33,360 nucleotides of DNA from Acidobacteria bacterium UBA7540 (lineage in GTDB: Bacteria > Acidobacteriota > Terriglobia > UBA7540): contig DLMI01000040.1 in NCBI GenBank assembly GCA_002478145.1, positions 1 to 33,360 on the forward strand, in the 5' to 3' direction. Positions 24,237 to 33,360 of the stretch are shown here, one piece after another. The notes beneath the pieces were generated by a model. That model had not been told where the DNA came from. It searched no databases and saw nothing but the letters and a program-made list of their open reading frames with translations. Both the position numbers and the translations under genes were made by a program. Every line of letters starts with the position of its first letter. The first letter of the stretch is position 1.

Positions 24237-24767
24237 ATGACCGATCTGAAGCCTGGCAAATGCGCAATCATCGAGACCAGCCTGGGCGAGATTATCTGCG
24301 AGTTATTTCCGCAACACGCCCCGAAAACGGTGGAGAATTTTGTAGGTCTCGCGACAGGAACGAAAGAGTTCATCGACCCGAAGACGCGCAAGCCCGCCAA
24401 GCGCCCCTTCTACGATGGATTGATCTTCCATCGCGTCATACCCGATTTCATGATCCAGGGCGGCTGCCCACTCGGGACCGGCACCGGTGGCCCCGGTTAT
24501 CAGTTCAAAGATGAACTCGCCAAGGGCGTGGGGTTTGATGAGCCGGGCAAGCTGGCCATGGCCAATGCCGGTCCGGGCACGAATGGCAGCCAGTTCTTCA
24601 TAACGCTTGCGCCCACAGCTTGGCTGAACAACCACCACACCATCTTCGGTCAAGTCGTGAAAGGCCGGGACGTCGTCGCCAAGATCGCCGCTGTCGCCCG
24701 TGACCGGAATGACCGGCCAAAGACACCCGTGGTGATCAATGCAGTGAAGATCGTAGATGTGCCGTAG
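24237..24767 (+). CDS. Cyclophilin-type peptidylprolyl isomerase, cytoplasmic
   Basis: A 176-aa cyclophilin with no signal peptide. It starts at the ATG at 24237, with AAGGAG 7 bases upstream; an in-frame upstream extension is ignored. The catalytic-domain signatures are intact: YDGLIFHRVIPDFMIQGG, GTGTGGPGYQFKDE, a LAMANAGPGTNGSQFFIT stretch, and the FGQVVKGRDVV end. The role is general protein folding. It is adjacent to the exported cyclophilin, probably a paralogous pair serving different compartments. Confidence 0.93.
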   Translation: MTDLKPGKCAIIETSLGEIICELFPQHAPKTVENFVGLATGTKEFIDPKTRKPAKRPFYDGLIFHRVIPDFMIQGGCPLGTGTGGPGYQFKDELAKGVGFDEPGKLAMANAGPGTNGSQFFITLAPTAWLNNHHTIFGQVVKGRDVVAKIAAVARDRNDRPKTPVVINAVKIVDVP

Positions 24768-24987
24768 GGGTTCGGTTCTGATGTGGGCGGGATTTCCATT
24801 TGCGCCACACGTCTCACTTTTTTGAACTCTTCTGCGCCAGCGACATCCTGTTCCCACGTATTTTCAAGGGGTTAGAAGAATGCTGAGGAGATGGGGGACG
24901 TCGTATAAGTGTGGCGTTTTGACACACTCCGCGGTTCGCTCGCCTAACTGTACGCTACATAAGTAGCCCATCCAAAAGGCAAGGGCG

Positions 24988-25030
24988 GAGATTCTTCGCC
25001 CCGACAAGTCGGGGCTCAGAATGACAGGCG
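24988..25030. repeat. Dispersed repeat with CCCCGAC/GTCGGGG hairpin, second full copy
   Basis: GAGATTCTTCG, hairpin, CTCAGAATGACAGG, as at 4112-4153. A partial third unit at 25252-25288 repeats CTCAGAATGACAGGCGTnTGGAAAAG, so the last 25 bases occur twice within 270 bp. The gene-free stretch 24768-25348 is otherwise filled by the repeats listed here; I see no gene or RNA in it. Confidence 0.6.
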
Positions 25031-25130
25031 TGTGGAAAAGCGGCGGGCTCTCCAGAAACTCGACGCATTACTAGTTTCCATTGAGCAGCTTGGGCCGAGC
25101 CTGTCTGATCCGTCCTCGCCCCGCAACTAA

Positions 25131-25198
25131 CCCCTCACCCGGCCCGCGACGGCTGGTGAAAGCGCCGTCGCGGGCCACCCTCTCCCCTTGGGAGAGGG
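25131..25198. repeat. Dispersed CCCTCACCCGGCCCGC double-hairpin repeat, copy 2
   Basis: The stem GGCCCGCGACGGC / GCCGTCGCGGGCC (13 bp, perfect) is followed by CCCTCTCCCCTTGGGAGAGGG. It is homologous to 12855-12928, with paired changes in the stem. Confidence 0.7.
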
Positions 25199-25314
25199 CA
25201 GACCCACTTTATGATGCGCTCCGTTTCTGACATCACGGCTAGCGTTCTTCGGCTATACATTCTCAGAATGACAGGCGTTTGGAAAAGGAGCACCCCTATG
25301 TGCCTCCGCCTTTA

Positions 25315-25345
25315 GCCTTCTGACTCCTGACTTCTGGCTTCGCCC
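25315..25345. repeat. One-sided array, word TTCTGACTCC
   Basis: Imperfect CTTCTGACTCCTGA words ending 4-7 bases from the malate dehydrogenase TAA; no facing partner. Confidence 0.45.
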
Positions 25346-25348
25346 GCG

Positions 25349-26538
<1,190 letters not shown>

Positions 26539-26545
<7 letters not shown>

Positions 26546-27963
26546 CGCTGCATGTTCTCAATCATCGCGCCCGCAAAAGCGCTCGTGCTGAGCCTCTCGA
26601 CGCCGGTGATGCCGTCCATGACCATCAGCCGCTCCAGGTCGTATGTGACGCGGTGTTGCGCGATAGTCGCGGCCAAGGCGTCCTCGATCGACTTGCCAAC
26701 CTCGGGCCAGCCGATGAATTCAAACATTAACGCGCCGGAGCGGATCACAGCGCCGGGATTGATCACGTCCTTATCCGCGTATTTGGGCGCGGTGCCGTGG
26801 GTAGCCTCAAACACCCCGAACCCGTCGCCAATGTTCGCGCCGGGAGCCAAGCCCAGCCCGCCGACCTGCGCCGCGCAGGCGTCCGAAAGGTAATCGCCGT
26901 TCAGGTTGGGCGTGCAGACCACCTGGTATTCATCCGCGCGCGTCAGAATCTGCTGCAGCATCGAATCGGCGATGCGGTCGTTCACCAACAGCTTGTTTTT
27001 CCACTGACCCTTGCCATGAGTAGAATAGATGGAATCCAGGCAGTCCTTCACTTCCTGGCAAATCTGCTGCTTGAAGTTTTCGGTCGCCATTTCGAGTCCA
27101 GGCTCAACCAGGGACGCCAGCGCTTCGACCGGGGCCTGGGGGTTCTTGTCCTTGCCGTCGAGCGCCCAGCGCTCGCGCTCCGTAACGATGTGGTGGCGGA
27201 ACTCCTGCTTGGCCAGCTCGTAGCCCCAGTCGCGGAACGACCCTTCGGTGAACTTCATGATGTTGCCCTTATGCACCAGGGTCACGGTCTTCAAGCCATG
27301 GTCGATGGCGTAACGGAGGCCGCGACGCACCAAGCGTTTGGTGCCGGTAATCGAAATGGGTTTGATGCCCACGCCGGAGTCGAGGCGGATCTGCTTCTTG
27401 ATGTTATCTTCCCGAAGCAGCGTGTTCACAAACTCGATAACACGCTTCGCCTGCTCCGATCCCTCGCGCCACTCGATGCCCGCGTAAACGTCTTCCGTGT
27501 TCTCGCGGAAGATGACGATGTTCATGCGCTCCGGATACCTGACCGGCGACGGCACACCCGGAATGTACTTCACCGGCCGCCAGCAGGCGTAGAGGTTCAG
27601 GAGTTGCCGCAGGGCAACGTTCAAGCTGCGGATGCCGCCACCCACCGGCGTCGTCAGCGGACCTTTGATAGCAATACGGAACTCCTTGATGGCGTCGAGC
27701 GTTCCTTGCGGCAGCCATTCACCGAACTGCTTGAAGGCCTTCTCACCCGCAAACACCTCGTACCACACAACCCGGCGCTTGCCCCCGAAGGCTTTCTCGA
27801 CGGCCGCGTCGAATACGCGCCGCGACGCCTTCCAGATGTCGCGGCCGGTGCCATCACCCTCGATGTAAGGAATGATCGGGTTGTCGGGAACTACAAACTC
27901 GTCGTTGACAAAGTCAATCCGCGCCCCGTCCCTTGGCACGGGAACGCCGTTAAATGAGCTCAT
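26539..27963 (-). CDS. icd: NADP-dependent isocitrate dehydrogenase
   Basis: A 474-aa homodimeric-type isocitrate dehydrogenase (isocitrate to 2-oxoglutarate). The phosphorylatable serine region [11 protein letters not shown] places S113 exactly as in the E. coli enzyme. NADP specificity is supported by HGTAPKYA (Lys-Tyr) and VTYDLERLM (Tyr and Arg at the 2'-phosphate positions). It is about 58 residues longer than the E. coli enzyme, with an insertion around 255-300 ([20 protein letters not shown]), like the long cyanobacterial type. It starts at ATG 27963 with GGGAGGGG about 10 bases upstream. It lies between acn and mdh, but a cassette of unrelated genes now separates it from acn. Confidence 0.95.
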
Positions 27964-27990
27964 TGGGTGGGAGCCCCTCCCCCAGAATTA

Positions 27991-28025
27991 TAAATAGTGA
28001 ATGGTGAATAGTAAATTATGAATTG
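27991..28025. repeat. Left arm of the acn-icd gene-boundary arrays, word GTGAATA
   Basis: AGTGAATGGTGAATAGT words immediately upstream of icd. 15 bases (27998-28012) are exactly complementary to 30330-30344, 2.3 kb away at the acn stop. In the other paired spacers of this window the two arms are less than 300 bp apart. Confidence 0.65.
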
Positions 28026-28154
28026 CGGACGCAGAGTTTGCTTTGCGCGCCGTGCTCAGGGCCTCTGACCGCTGGGTACTGTCCTAATTTGGGCGTTAAT
28101 ATACTTGACAGCTCCACAGCATAAAATGTGGTTGAATTGGCTGGAACAGGTCAG

Positions 28155-28310
28155 TCAAACGGGCTTCTTGGACCGCTTCTTCTGGCTTAGACGCTTCTGC
28201 CTGGCTTCTTCTTTCAAAAGCTTTTGTTTGGGAACGGTTAGGACAGTTTGAAATGCACGGTCCAGCCGTGCCCAAGGGGTGCCTCCCTGTAGTTTTATCG
28301 TTTGCTTCAT
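28155..28310 (-). CDS. Small basic protein, 51 aa (cassette gene 4)
   Basis: A short ORF from ATG 28310 to TGA 28155. Its ATG overlaps the TGA of the DUF7689-like gene as ATGA, the classic translational-coupling arrangement, and this is the main evidence that it is real. The protein starts MKQTIKLQGG, has a helical core (RAFQTVLTVPKQKLLKEEARQ) and a Lys/Arg-rich tail (KRLSQKKRSKK). Small proteins with a VLTVPKxxLLxxEA pattern occur in many genomes without known function. It could be an antitoxin-like or nucleic-acid-binding partner; that is speculation. A 10-bp inverted repeat (28078-28087 and 28238-28247) runs into the gene and is probably chance. Confidence 0.6.
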   Translation of the reverse strand: MKQTIKLQGGTPWARLDRAFQTVLTVPKQKLLKEEARQKRLSQKKRSKKPV

Positions 28311-28855
28311 TCCGCTCCGGGTAATCGAGGGCGCTTCATGTATCGGACGGGTACGCCATAGAAGTCTCCGCTGAGTCCGTTAAGCGTATTGTGTTCAATA
28401 TCTGCGCCCGTTCCCAACTTACTCACCCACTTCCCGGATGCTTTCTGCCTAGCCACATGCTCGGGAATATTAGTGCCTGGCGTGACATAGAGCGCAACTT
28501 TCTCGAAGCCAGGTTCTAGCTCTGAATGTCTGCAAATTCTGTAACCATGCAGTTCAAACACCTTCGTCCAGCTGTTCAGGGTATGAGTTCTCGGAACGCC
28601 AGGAGGCCAGTAATAACCTTTTACTCCAATCAGGTCGGGGTCCCAGTACTGATTCTTATCGTACAACGCCCAGCCAATGCAGTTAGGTCTGTCTGATTTC
28701 TCGCTCGTTGGACAATAACCTTCTCCTTTCAGTTTCGGAAAGAGGTCCTCCAAGAAATCAATGTACTCCTGTTCGAACCTAATCTCGTTCTGTTCTGATT
28801 CCGATATAGCCTTGTCTCCTTCCCCACGCCAGCCAAGCCTGAACCGCTGAATCAA
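28307..28855 (-). CDS. DUF7689-like hypothetical protein (cassette gene 3)
   Basis: A 182-aa ORF. Recognisable family features are NCIGWAL, YYWPPGVPRT, LEPGFEKVALYV, HVARQKASGKWVSKLG, DIEH and a final YGVPVRYMKRP. These match an uncharacterised family that I recall as DUF7689 (number from memory). The conserved Cys-His-Trp pattern suggests an enzyme, but no reaction is known. The start is uncertain: the ATG at 28855 makes a 77-bp overlap with the upstream gene, and the first 20 residues look like a shadow of that gene. The true start may be a non-ATG codon near 28770-28785. It overlaps the 51-aa gene by ATGA. Confidence 0.7.
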   Translation of the reverse strand: MIQRFRLGWRGEGDKAISESEQNEIRFEQEYIDFLEDLFPKLKGEGYCPTSEKSDRPNCIGWALYDKNQYWDPDLIGVKGYYWPPGVPRTHTLNSWTKVFELHGYRICRHSELEPGFEKVALYVTPGTNIPEHVARQKASGKWVSKLGTGADIEHNTLNGLSGDFYGVPVRYMKRPRLPGAE

Positions 28856-29318
28856 AATCGCTACCTTCCGGTGCGGGATCTTCTCGCGTTATGGCATGTA
28901 GAGCCCAAAGCCAGTGGCCTCCGTGCTCCTGTAATTCTCTCAAGATGAATGGAACTGCGGTCTTTCCCATCCCAATAATGCATTGGTAAGCTGGATGCAT
29001 CGACGTTCGCGTGAGAGACGACATATGCATAGTCTCTCTTTTCCACTGGTTCGCCAGCGCTTGAAAAGTGCGCTGCGCATCAGAAACAGGGGCGTGCATC
29101 TGTATGGCAATACTCCGACGTGGTAAGCGACGATGCCAATATTCCTTCTTGAGCCTTTGCACCCTAACTGCGGACGTACGATGTTTGAGCACTCCCCTAT
29201 ATATCTCCCGAGCAGACATGCGTATAGTATCGGGCTCGTCAGAGTGAGGTTCATACCACTCCCTCGCATCTGGCTGATGCTCAACACACAATGTCTCTTC
29301 TAAAAGTTGGCCGTTCAT
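28779..29318 (-). CDS. Hypothetical protein with ANQWKRET domain (cassette gene 2)
   Basis: A 179-aa protein with an ATG start at 29318 and AGAGGT 5 bases upstream, 9 bp after the preceding gene, so cotranslation is likely. The C-terminal half is a recurrent unknown family: LANQWKRETMHMSS, HPAYQCIIGMGKTAVPFIL, a LRELQEHGGHWLWALHAI stretch, and AVQAWLAWGRRQGYI. It has no enzyme motif that I know; the helical repeats with Trp pairs could be a binding surface. The N-terminal 75 residues are specific to this protein. A Met at residue 75 (29096-29098 region) would give the short form common in the family. Confidence 0.7.
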   Translation of the reverse strand: MNGQLLEETLCVEHQPDAREWYEPHSDEPDTIRMSAREIYRGVLKHRTSAVRVQRLKKEYWHRRLPRRSIAIQMHAPVSDAQRTFQALANQWKRETMHMSSLTRTSMHPAYQCIIGMGKTAVPFILRELQEHGGHWLWALHAITREDPAPEGSDFDSAVQAWLAWGRRQGYIGIRTERD

Positions 29319-29327
29319 GCTTGACCT

Positions 29328-30008
29328 CTATTCGAGGACAAGAACCCCCGTTGAATCGAGTAGAGACTTAAGGCCGACAGCTTTTGACTGTGCTCGGTCA
29401 AGGGCTTCTTTGAGTTTCCTGATATCTTCCGCGTCCATCGCAACGTAGAATTCCTTTAGTTCTTGGCCGCTCTCTTGGTGGTATGAGATCTTAAGGGTGT
29501 GGATAATCACAGCAGCCTTTGGAGGCACCTTTGGGTCCTGCCCGTATATGGGGCGTGCGTCAGTTAGAACTCTTACTGCACAGAATGTTTGCCCATGTTC
29601 GTACTGCAAATTGAGCGCCTTGGACCCAATAGTAAACGCTTCGAAATTGAGTAACCTCTCGAAGCGTGCCTTGATGCGCTCTTTCTCTTGCGACGGAAAC
29701 TGCAATTCTTTTCGTCCACTCTCAGCTAGTGCCTGCAAAAGGTCATCCACAAACTCATCAACTGGAGTTGGAGGGTCCCCGGAATAAAAACGAGCGGCAT
29801 AAAGGGAAACGATAGCCCTGACGATTTTGCCGACGTTCTGTTTCGGTATTGATTTGACGTTGGCAGCCGTATCTGATGCAATTGCCTTCAGATTGATTGA
29901 GCTGGCAATCTTCGAAAGCGCTGCGATCAACTCCTCAGCGGACTCGTCCGACAACGCAACAATCGCACTCAATCCTGCGACGTATTTGGATGGTACGCTC
30001 AGTGCCAT
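29328..30008 (-). CDS. Hypothetical protein, 226 aa (cassette gene 1)
   Basis: The first gene of the cassette, with an ATG start at 30008. The N-terminus is helical (residues 1-70, ELIAALSKIASS). The C-terminal half has beta strands with KAAVIIHTLKISYHQ, then KEFYVAMDAEDIRKLKEALDRAQSKA and a final LLDSTGVLVLE. The FYVAMDAEDIRKL pattern belongs to an uncharacterised family that I remember in accessory regions; no function is known. There is no signal peptide or membrane segment. A promoter lies immediately upstream with almost no leader. Confidence 0.7.
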   Translation of the reverse strand: MALSVPSKYVAGLSAIVALSDESAEELIAALSKIASSINLKAIASDTAANVKSIPKQNVGKIVRAIVSLYAARFYSGDPPTPVDEFVDDLLQALAESGRKELQFPSQEKERIKARFERLLNFEAFTIGSKALNLQYEHGQTFCAVRVLTDARPIYGQDPKVPPKAAVIIHTLKISYHQESGQELKEFYVAMDAEDIRKLKEALDRAQSKAVGLKSLLDSTGVLVLE

Positions 30009-30019
30009 GCTCGTATACT

Positions 30020-30049
30020 ATTGTAAAGCACGAAAAAGTCAATGGTCAA
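30020..30049 (-). promoter_or_regulatory. Sigma70-type promoter of the four-gene cassette
   Basis: On the minus strand: TTGACC (30049-30044), 18-bp spacer, TACAAT (30025-30020). The predicted start is at about 30013, only about 5 nt before the ATG at 30008, so the mRNA would be nearly leaderless. GTATAC beside the -10 is a small palindrome. Confidence 0.5.
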
Positions 30050-30158
30050 CGTCGGCGATCAGCGACTTAGTGTTCCGCTGAGCAGGTCTGTCTGTTGATT
30101 CCAGGCGACCTTTAAGGATCGGGGAATGTCTGAGTCGGCGGGCCCTCCCTCTCCCCTT

Positions 30159-30260
30159 CCCCTCTCCCGCCCGCGCGGGAGAGGGGTGTCCCGCTCTGCG
30201 GGACGGGGTGAGGGCCCCTTCCCCCAGGGCTGGCGCCCTGGGCTATCCCGCCTTGCGGGA
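30159..30260. repeat. Cluster of four GC-rich hairpins
   Basis: Perfect stems are CCCCTCTCCCGC/GCGGGAGAGGGG (30159-30186), GTCCCGC/GCGGGAC (30188-30204), CCCAGGGC/GCCCTGGG (30223-30242) and TCCCGC/GCGGGA (30246-30260). The piece GGGGTGAGGGCC (30205-30215) is the reverse of the GGCCC...CCCTCACCC motif at 12855 and 25131, so the same repeat family is present in the opposite orientation. The gene-free stretch 30009-30365 also holds the cassette promoter and the right arm of the acn-icd array. Confidence 0.6.
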
Positions 30261-30329
30261 CCCCTGCCGGGGCTGTGGAACGGCCACCCGAAACGGGAAG
30301 ACTTTGTCAGCTAACTTTTGACTCAGGAC

Positions 30330-30372
30330 ACTATTCACCATTCAGAATTTACCATTTACAATTCACTATTCA
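30330..30372. repeat. Right arm of the acn-icd gene-boundary arrays, word ATTCACT
   Basis: ACTATTCACCATTCAGAATTT words. Read on the minus strand, the acn stop TAG is inside the array (GAA-TAG-TGAATTG...). It is complementary to the array at 27991-28025. Confidence 0.65.
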
Positions 30373-33110
30373 GAATTTCCCTGGCCCCCAGCCCCCGTCT
30401 TCAAAAGGCTTCGCAACACGCTGGGCAGAATACCGCCGTTACGATAGTAGTTAACCTCGACGATGGAATCGAGCCGCGCGACGGCCTGAAAGCTTCGCCG
30501 CGACCCCTCCGGACTTGTGGCCGTAAGCGTGACCTCCGAGCGCGGGCTGATGCTGTCGTCGAGGCCGGCGATATCGAATACTTCCTGGCCGGTCAGACCC
30601 AGCGAAGCCGCATTCTCGCCCTCCATGAATTGGAGCGGCAGCACGCCCATGCCCACCAGGTTACTGCGGTGAATGCGCTCGTAGCTCTCCGCCAGCGCGG
30701 CCCTGATTCCCAGCAGCAGAGTTCCCTTCGCCGCCCAGTCGCGGGAAGAGCCGGAACCGTATTCCTTTCCGGCGATGACGAGCAGCGGCACGCCTTCCTG
30801 CTTATAGCGCATCGCGGCATCGTAAATCCACATGCGTTCTCCATCCGGGAAGTGAACTGTGACTCCGCCCTCCATACCTGCCACAAGCTGGTTCTTCAAC
30901 CGGATGTTCGCGAAGGTCCCGCGCACCATCACGCGGTCGTTGCCCCGGCGCGAGCCATAGGAGTTGAAGTCCTTCTTCGTCACACTATGCTCGAGCAGAT
31001 ATCGTCCCGCAGGACTCTCCTCCGGAATGCTGCCGGCCGGCGAAATGTGGTCGGTGGTAATGGAGTCGCCGAGCACTGCGAGCACGCGCCCCCTGCGGAT
31101 CTCGGCAACGGGCTGCGGGGCCGGGCCGAAGTCGGTGAAGAACGGGGGCTCCTGAATGTAGGTAGAATCCGGCCGCCACTCGTAGAGCGCGCCGCCCGCC
31201 ACCGGGATGGCGTTCCAGGTGGGGTTGCCGTCCCAGACGTTCGCATAAGACTCGCGAAACATCTCCGGGCGAATGGCCCGCTCCATCGCTTGGGCGACCT
31301 CCTCTTGCGAGGGCCAGATATCGCGCAGGTAAACCGGCCTGCCACTGCGGTCCTTTCCGAGCGGTTCGCTGTCTAAGTCGATATCCACGGTGCCCGCCAG
31401 CGCATAGGCGACGACCAGGGGCGGCGAAGCCAGGTAGTTGGCCCGCACTTGCGGATGGATCCGTCCTTCGAAGTTGCGGTTCCCGGAAAGAACTGCGGCC
31501 GCCACAAGCTGATTCTCCGTGACGGCCTTGGCTACCTCGGGGGGGAGCGGGCCGCTGTTCCCGATGCAGGTTGTACAACCGTAGCCCACCAGGTTGAAAT
31601 GGAGCGCGGCCAGCGGCTCGATCAATCCCGCTGCCTTCAAGTACTCGGTCACGACTTTCGAGCCCGGAGCCAGGCTGGTCTTCACATAAGGAGGAATTTG
31701 AAGCCCCCGCGCGGCGGCCTTCTTCGCCAGCAATCCTGCGCCCAGCATAACTGAAGGGTTCGAGGTGTTGGTGCAGGATGTGATGGCGGCGATGACCACC
31801 GAACCGTGCTTGAGGCTGGCGCGGTCTCCGTTGAAGGCCACAGTCACAACCCGGCCCGTCTCTTCCGGGGAGAGGCCGAAGCCGCGCTCTTCCACCGGCG
31901 CGGCGAGCGCCTGTCGGAAGGCGCTCTTCATGGCCGAAAGCGGGACGCGGTCCTGCGGGCGCTTCGGCCCGGCGAGACTCGGGGTCACTGCCGCGAGGTC
32001 CAACTCCAGCGTTTCGCTGTACTCAGGGTCCGGGCTCTGGTCGGTCCGGAAGATTCCCTGCTCCTTGGTGTAGCGCTCGACTCGCCGCACTTCTTCTTCG
32101 CTACGGCCCGTCTGTCGCAGGTAACGCAGCGCTTCCGCATCCACCGGGAAAAATCCCATCGTGGCGCCGTACTCGGGCGCCATGTTGGCCACCGTGGCGC
32201 GGTCAGCGAGAGTTATTTGCGAGAGACCGTCGCCATAAAACTCAACGAACTTGTCCACGACGCCTTTCTTCCGCAGTATCTCGGTGACGGTAAGCACGAG
32301 GTCGGTAGCCGTAACGCCCTCCCGCAGCCTGCCTTTCAATTTGAAACCGACCACTTTCGGGGTAAGGAAGTAGTAAGGCTGGCCCAGCATCGCGGCCTCA
32401 GCCTCAATGCCGCCTACTCCCCACCCGAGCACGCCCAGCCCGTTGATCATGGTAGTGTGAGAGTCGGTGCCCACCAGAGTGTCGGGGAGCCAGACCACCT
32501 CCAATCCATCCGTGCGCTCCAAAACCACCTTCGCCAGGAATTCCAGGTTGACTTGGTGCACGATTCCTGTGGCCGGCGGAACGACGCGGAAGCTGTCAAA
32601 GGCCTTCTGGCCCCAGCGCAAGAATTCATATCGCTCACGGTTGCGTTGGAATTCGGTATCCGCGTTGCGTTCGAGGGCCTGAGGGTTGCCAAAGAAGTCT
32701 ACCTGCACGGAATGGTCAATCACCAGGTCCACGGGCACCAGCGGGTTGATCTTCGCCGGGTCGCCGCCCAGGCGTTTCATGGCTGAGCGCATCGCTGCCA
32801 GGTCCACAACGGCGGGCACGCCAGTGAAATCCTGGAGAATGACGCGCGCCGGCTTGAAAGGCACCTCGCGCGCCGCCGGGCTCTTCGCGTTCCAACCCGC
32901 CAGGGCCGCGACGTCTTGCTCCGTAACGAGCGCGCCGTCGCAGTTACGCAGCACCGATTCCAACAACACCTTGATCGAGAAAGGAAGACGCAAAATGCTG
33001 CCCAGCCCAGCCTTTTCCAGGTTTCCCAGGCGATGGATGATGGCGTGGCCGTTGCCCGTATCGAACAAGGCTCGCGCCCCGAATGCGTCTTTCCTACTCT
33101 TCTCTGTCAC
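30366..33110 (-). CDS. acnA: Aconitate hydratase (AcnA type)
   Basis: A 914-aa [4Fe-4S] aconitase of the AcnA/IRP type (citrate to isocitrate). Cluster ligands are C446 in [11 protein letters not shown] and C512 and C515 in [12 protein letters not shown]. Other signatures are [20 protein letters not shown] near 212-231, [14 protein letters not shown], the swivel-domain SRRGND and [13 protein letters not shown]. The length is normal and there is no truncation. It starts at GTG 33110 after a G-rich stretch. It is upstream of icd and mdh on the same strand; the three encode consecutive TCA-cycle steps (citrate to 2-oxoglutarate, and malate to oxaloacetate). Its TAG stop is part of a short-word array. 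Confidence 0.95.
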   Translation of the reverse strand: MTEKSRKDAFGARALFDTGNGHAIIHRLGNLEKAGLGSILRLPFSIKVLLESVLRNCDGALVTEQDVAALAGWNAKSPAAREVPFKPARVILQDFTGVPAVVDLAAMRSAMKRLGGDPAKINPLVPVDLVIDHSVQVDFFGNPQALERNADTEFQRNRERYEFLRWGQKAFDSFRVVPPATGIVHQVNLEFLAKVVLERTDGLEVVWLPDTLVGTDSHTTMINGLGVLGWGVGGIEAEAAMLGQPYYFLTPKVVGFKLKGRLREGVTATDLVLTVTEILRKKGVVDKFVEFYGDGLSQITLADRATVANMAPEYGATMGFFPVDAEALRYLRQTGRSEEEVRRVERYTKEQGIFRTDQSPDPEYSETLELDLAAVTPSLAGPKRPQDRVPLSAMKSAFRQALAAPVEERGFGLSPEETGRVVTVAFNGDRASLKHGSVVIAAITSCTNTSNPSVMLGAGLLAKKAAARGLQIPPYVKTSLAPGSKVVTEYLKAAGLIEPLAALHFNLVGYGCTTCIGNSGPLPPEVAKAVTENQLVAAAVLSGNRNFEGRIHPQVRANYLASPPLVVAYALAGTVDIDLDSEPLGKDRSGRPVYLRDIWPSQEEVAQAMERAIRPEMFRESYANVWDGNPTWNAIPVAGGALYEWRPDSTYIQEPPFFTDFGPAPQPVAEIRRGRVLAVLGDSITTDHISPAGSIPEESPAGRYLLEHSVTKKDFNSYGSRRGNDRVMVRGTFANIRLKNQLVAGMEGGVTVHFPDGERMWIYDAAMRYKQEGVPLLVIAGKEYGSGSSRDWAAKGTLLLGIRAALAESYERIHRSNLVGMGVLPLQFMEGENAASLGLTGQEVFDIAGLDDSISPRSEVTLTATSPEGSRRSFQAVARLDSIVEVNYYRNGGILPSVLRSLLKTGAGGQGNSE

Positions 33111-33165
33111 GCTTCACCCCCCCAGTCTTGTTTCTATGATAACGCCGGAAAGAAGATTCATTAAG

Positions 33166-33190
33166 AAAAAGGCCCGGGGCTAGCCCGGGT
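33166..33190 (-). terminator. Intrinsic terminator for a gene beyond the window
   Basis: On the minus strand, CCCGGG-N5-CCCGGG is followed by CCTTTTTCTTAA. It would stop transcription entering from the right, just before the aconitase gene. Confidence 0.45.
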
Positions 33191-33229
33191 TTCTCACCAC
33201 GTTTGGACGCTCTTAGGGGCTGCCGGAAG

Positions 33230-33329
33230 GGCGGGGCTTCAGCCCCGCCGGAATCGCGGCTCCCGCCCTCTGTTGGTCCCGTGTCCCGCGCAGTCCCGCA
33301 AGCGCGGGACTGCGCGGGGCGCGGGACAC
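33230..33329. repeat. GC-rich hairpins at the right end
   Basis: GGCGGGGCT/AGCCCCGCC (33230-33249) is a 9-bp stem. A long interrupted hairpin at 33281-33329 has arms GTGTCCCGC-GCAGTCCCGC and GCGGGACTGC...GCGGGACAC. GTCCCGC/GCGGGAC also occurs at 30188-30204. Confidence 0.55.
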
Positions 33330-33360
33330 AAGAATAATCAGGAAGGCCTTGTAACGGCGG

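Noticed and set aside
26797..27957. 386-aa antisense ORF across icd
   Set aside because: Mirror frame of a conserved enzyme in high-GC DNA, with no motif.
28081..28110. TTGACA...TAAAAT promoter on the plus strand
   Set aside because: The spacing is only 11 bp and no plus-strand gene follows.
28078..28247. ACTGTCCTAA / TTAGGACAGT inverted repeat as insertion-element ends
   Set aside because: Only 10 bp, one arm is inside the 51-aa gene, and no target duplication or transposase is seen; chance is likely.

Overview
The window is a high-GC chromosomal segment, most probably from an Acidobacteriota (Terriglobia-like) soil bacterium. That placement is inferred from the gene complement (FHA-GAF-SpoIIE phosphatase, NtrC-type regulators, GT-C membrane glycosyltransferases, long NADP-isocitrate dehydrogenase) and from GC-rich dispersed hairpin repeats. 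There is no rRNA, tRNA or marker gene to prove it, and I see no CRISPR array, intact insertion sequence or prophage.

Layout. (1) 1-2490: an accessory patch with a small zinc-ribbon protein, then three minus-strand ORFs (a GGCT-like protein, a start-less ORF and a possible TraB/EreA-like protein) lying between two same-orientation copies of a MITE-like repeat. (2) 2492-14637, all minus strand: a lipid or secondary-metabolite type cluster. In transcription order it is histidine kinase, sigma54 enhancer-binding regulator, radical SAM enzyme, receiver-only regulator, acyl carrier protein, KAS-II-like ketosynthase, GT28 glycosyltransferase, PaaK-like adenylating ligase, HAD phosphatase and class III aminotransferase. 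A good -24/-12 (sigma54) promoter lies directly upstream of the receiver/ACP/ketosynthase genes, so the adjacent regulator has a plausible target inside the window. (3) 14862-17977, plus strand: two polytopic GT-C type glycosyltransferases. (4) 18257-24767: PolX, an FHA-GAF-SpoIIE phosphatase (convergent with polX), an M19 dipeptidase, an exported cyclophilin and a cytoplasmic cyclophilin. (5) 25349-33110, minus strand: aconitase, isocitrate dehydrogenase and malate dehydrogenase, consecutive TCA-cycle enzymes, with a four-gene unknown cassette (28155-30008) inserted between acn and icd.

Two things stand out. First, many gene boundaries carry arrays of short imperfect words (7-9 bp). The word differs at each locus, often begins in or next to a stop codon, and usually has a reverse-complement array at the other end of the same spacer, giving long foldbacks. 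The clearest is a perfect 35-bp inverted repeat between icd and mdh. Second, the cassette at 28155-30008 encodes four uncharacterised proteins, including a 51-aa basic protein joined by an ATGA overlap, under what looks like its own near-leaderless promoter. It sits between the two arms of what looks like the original acn-icd spacer array. It is the best candidate for an undescribed system here.
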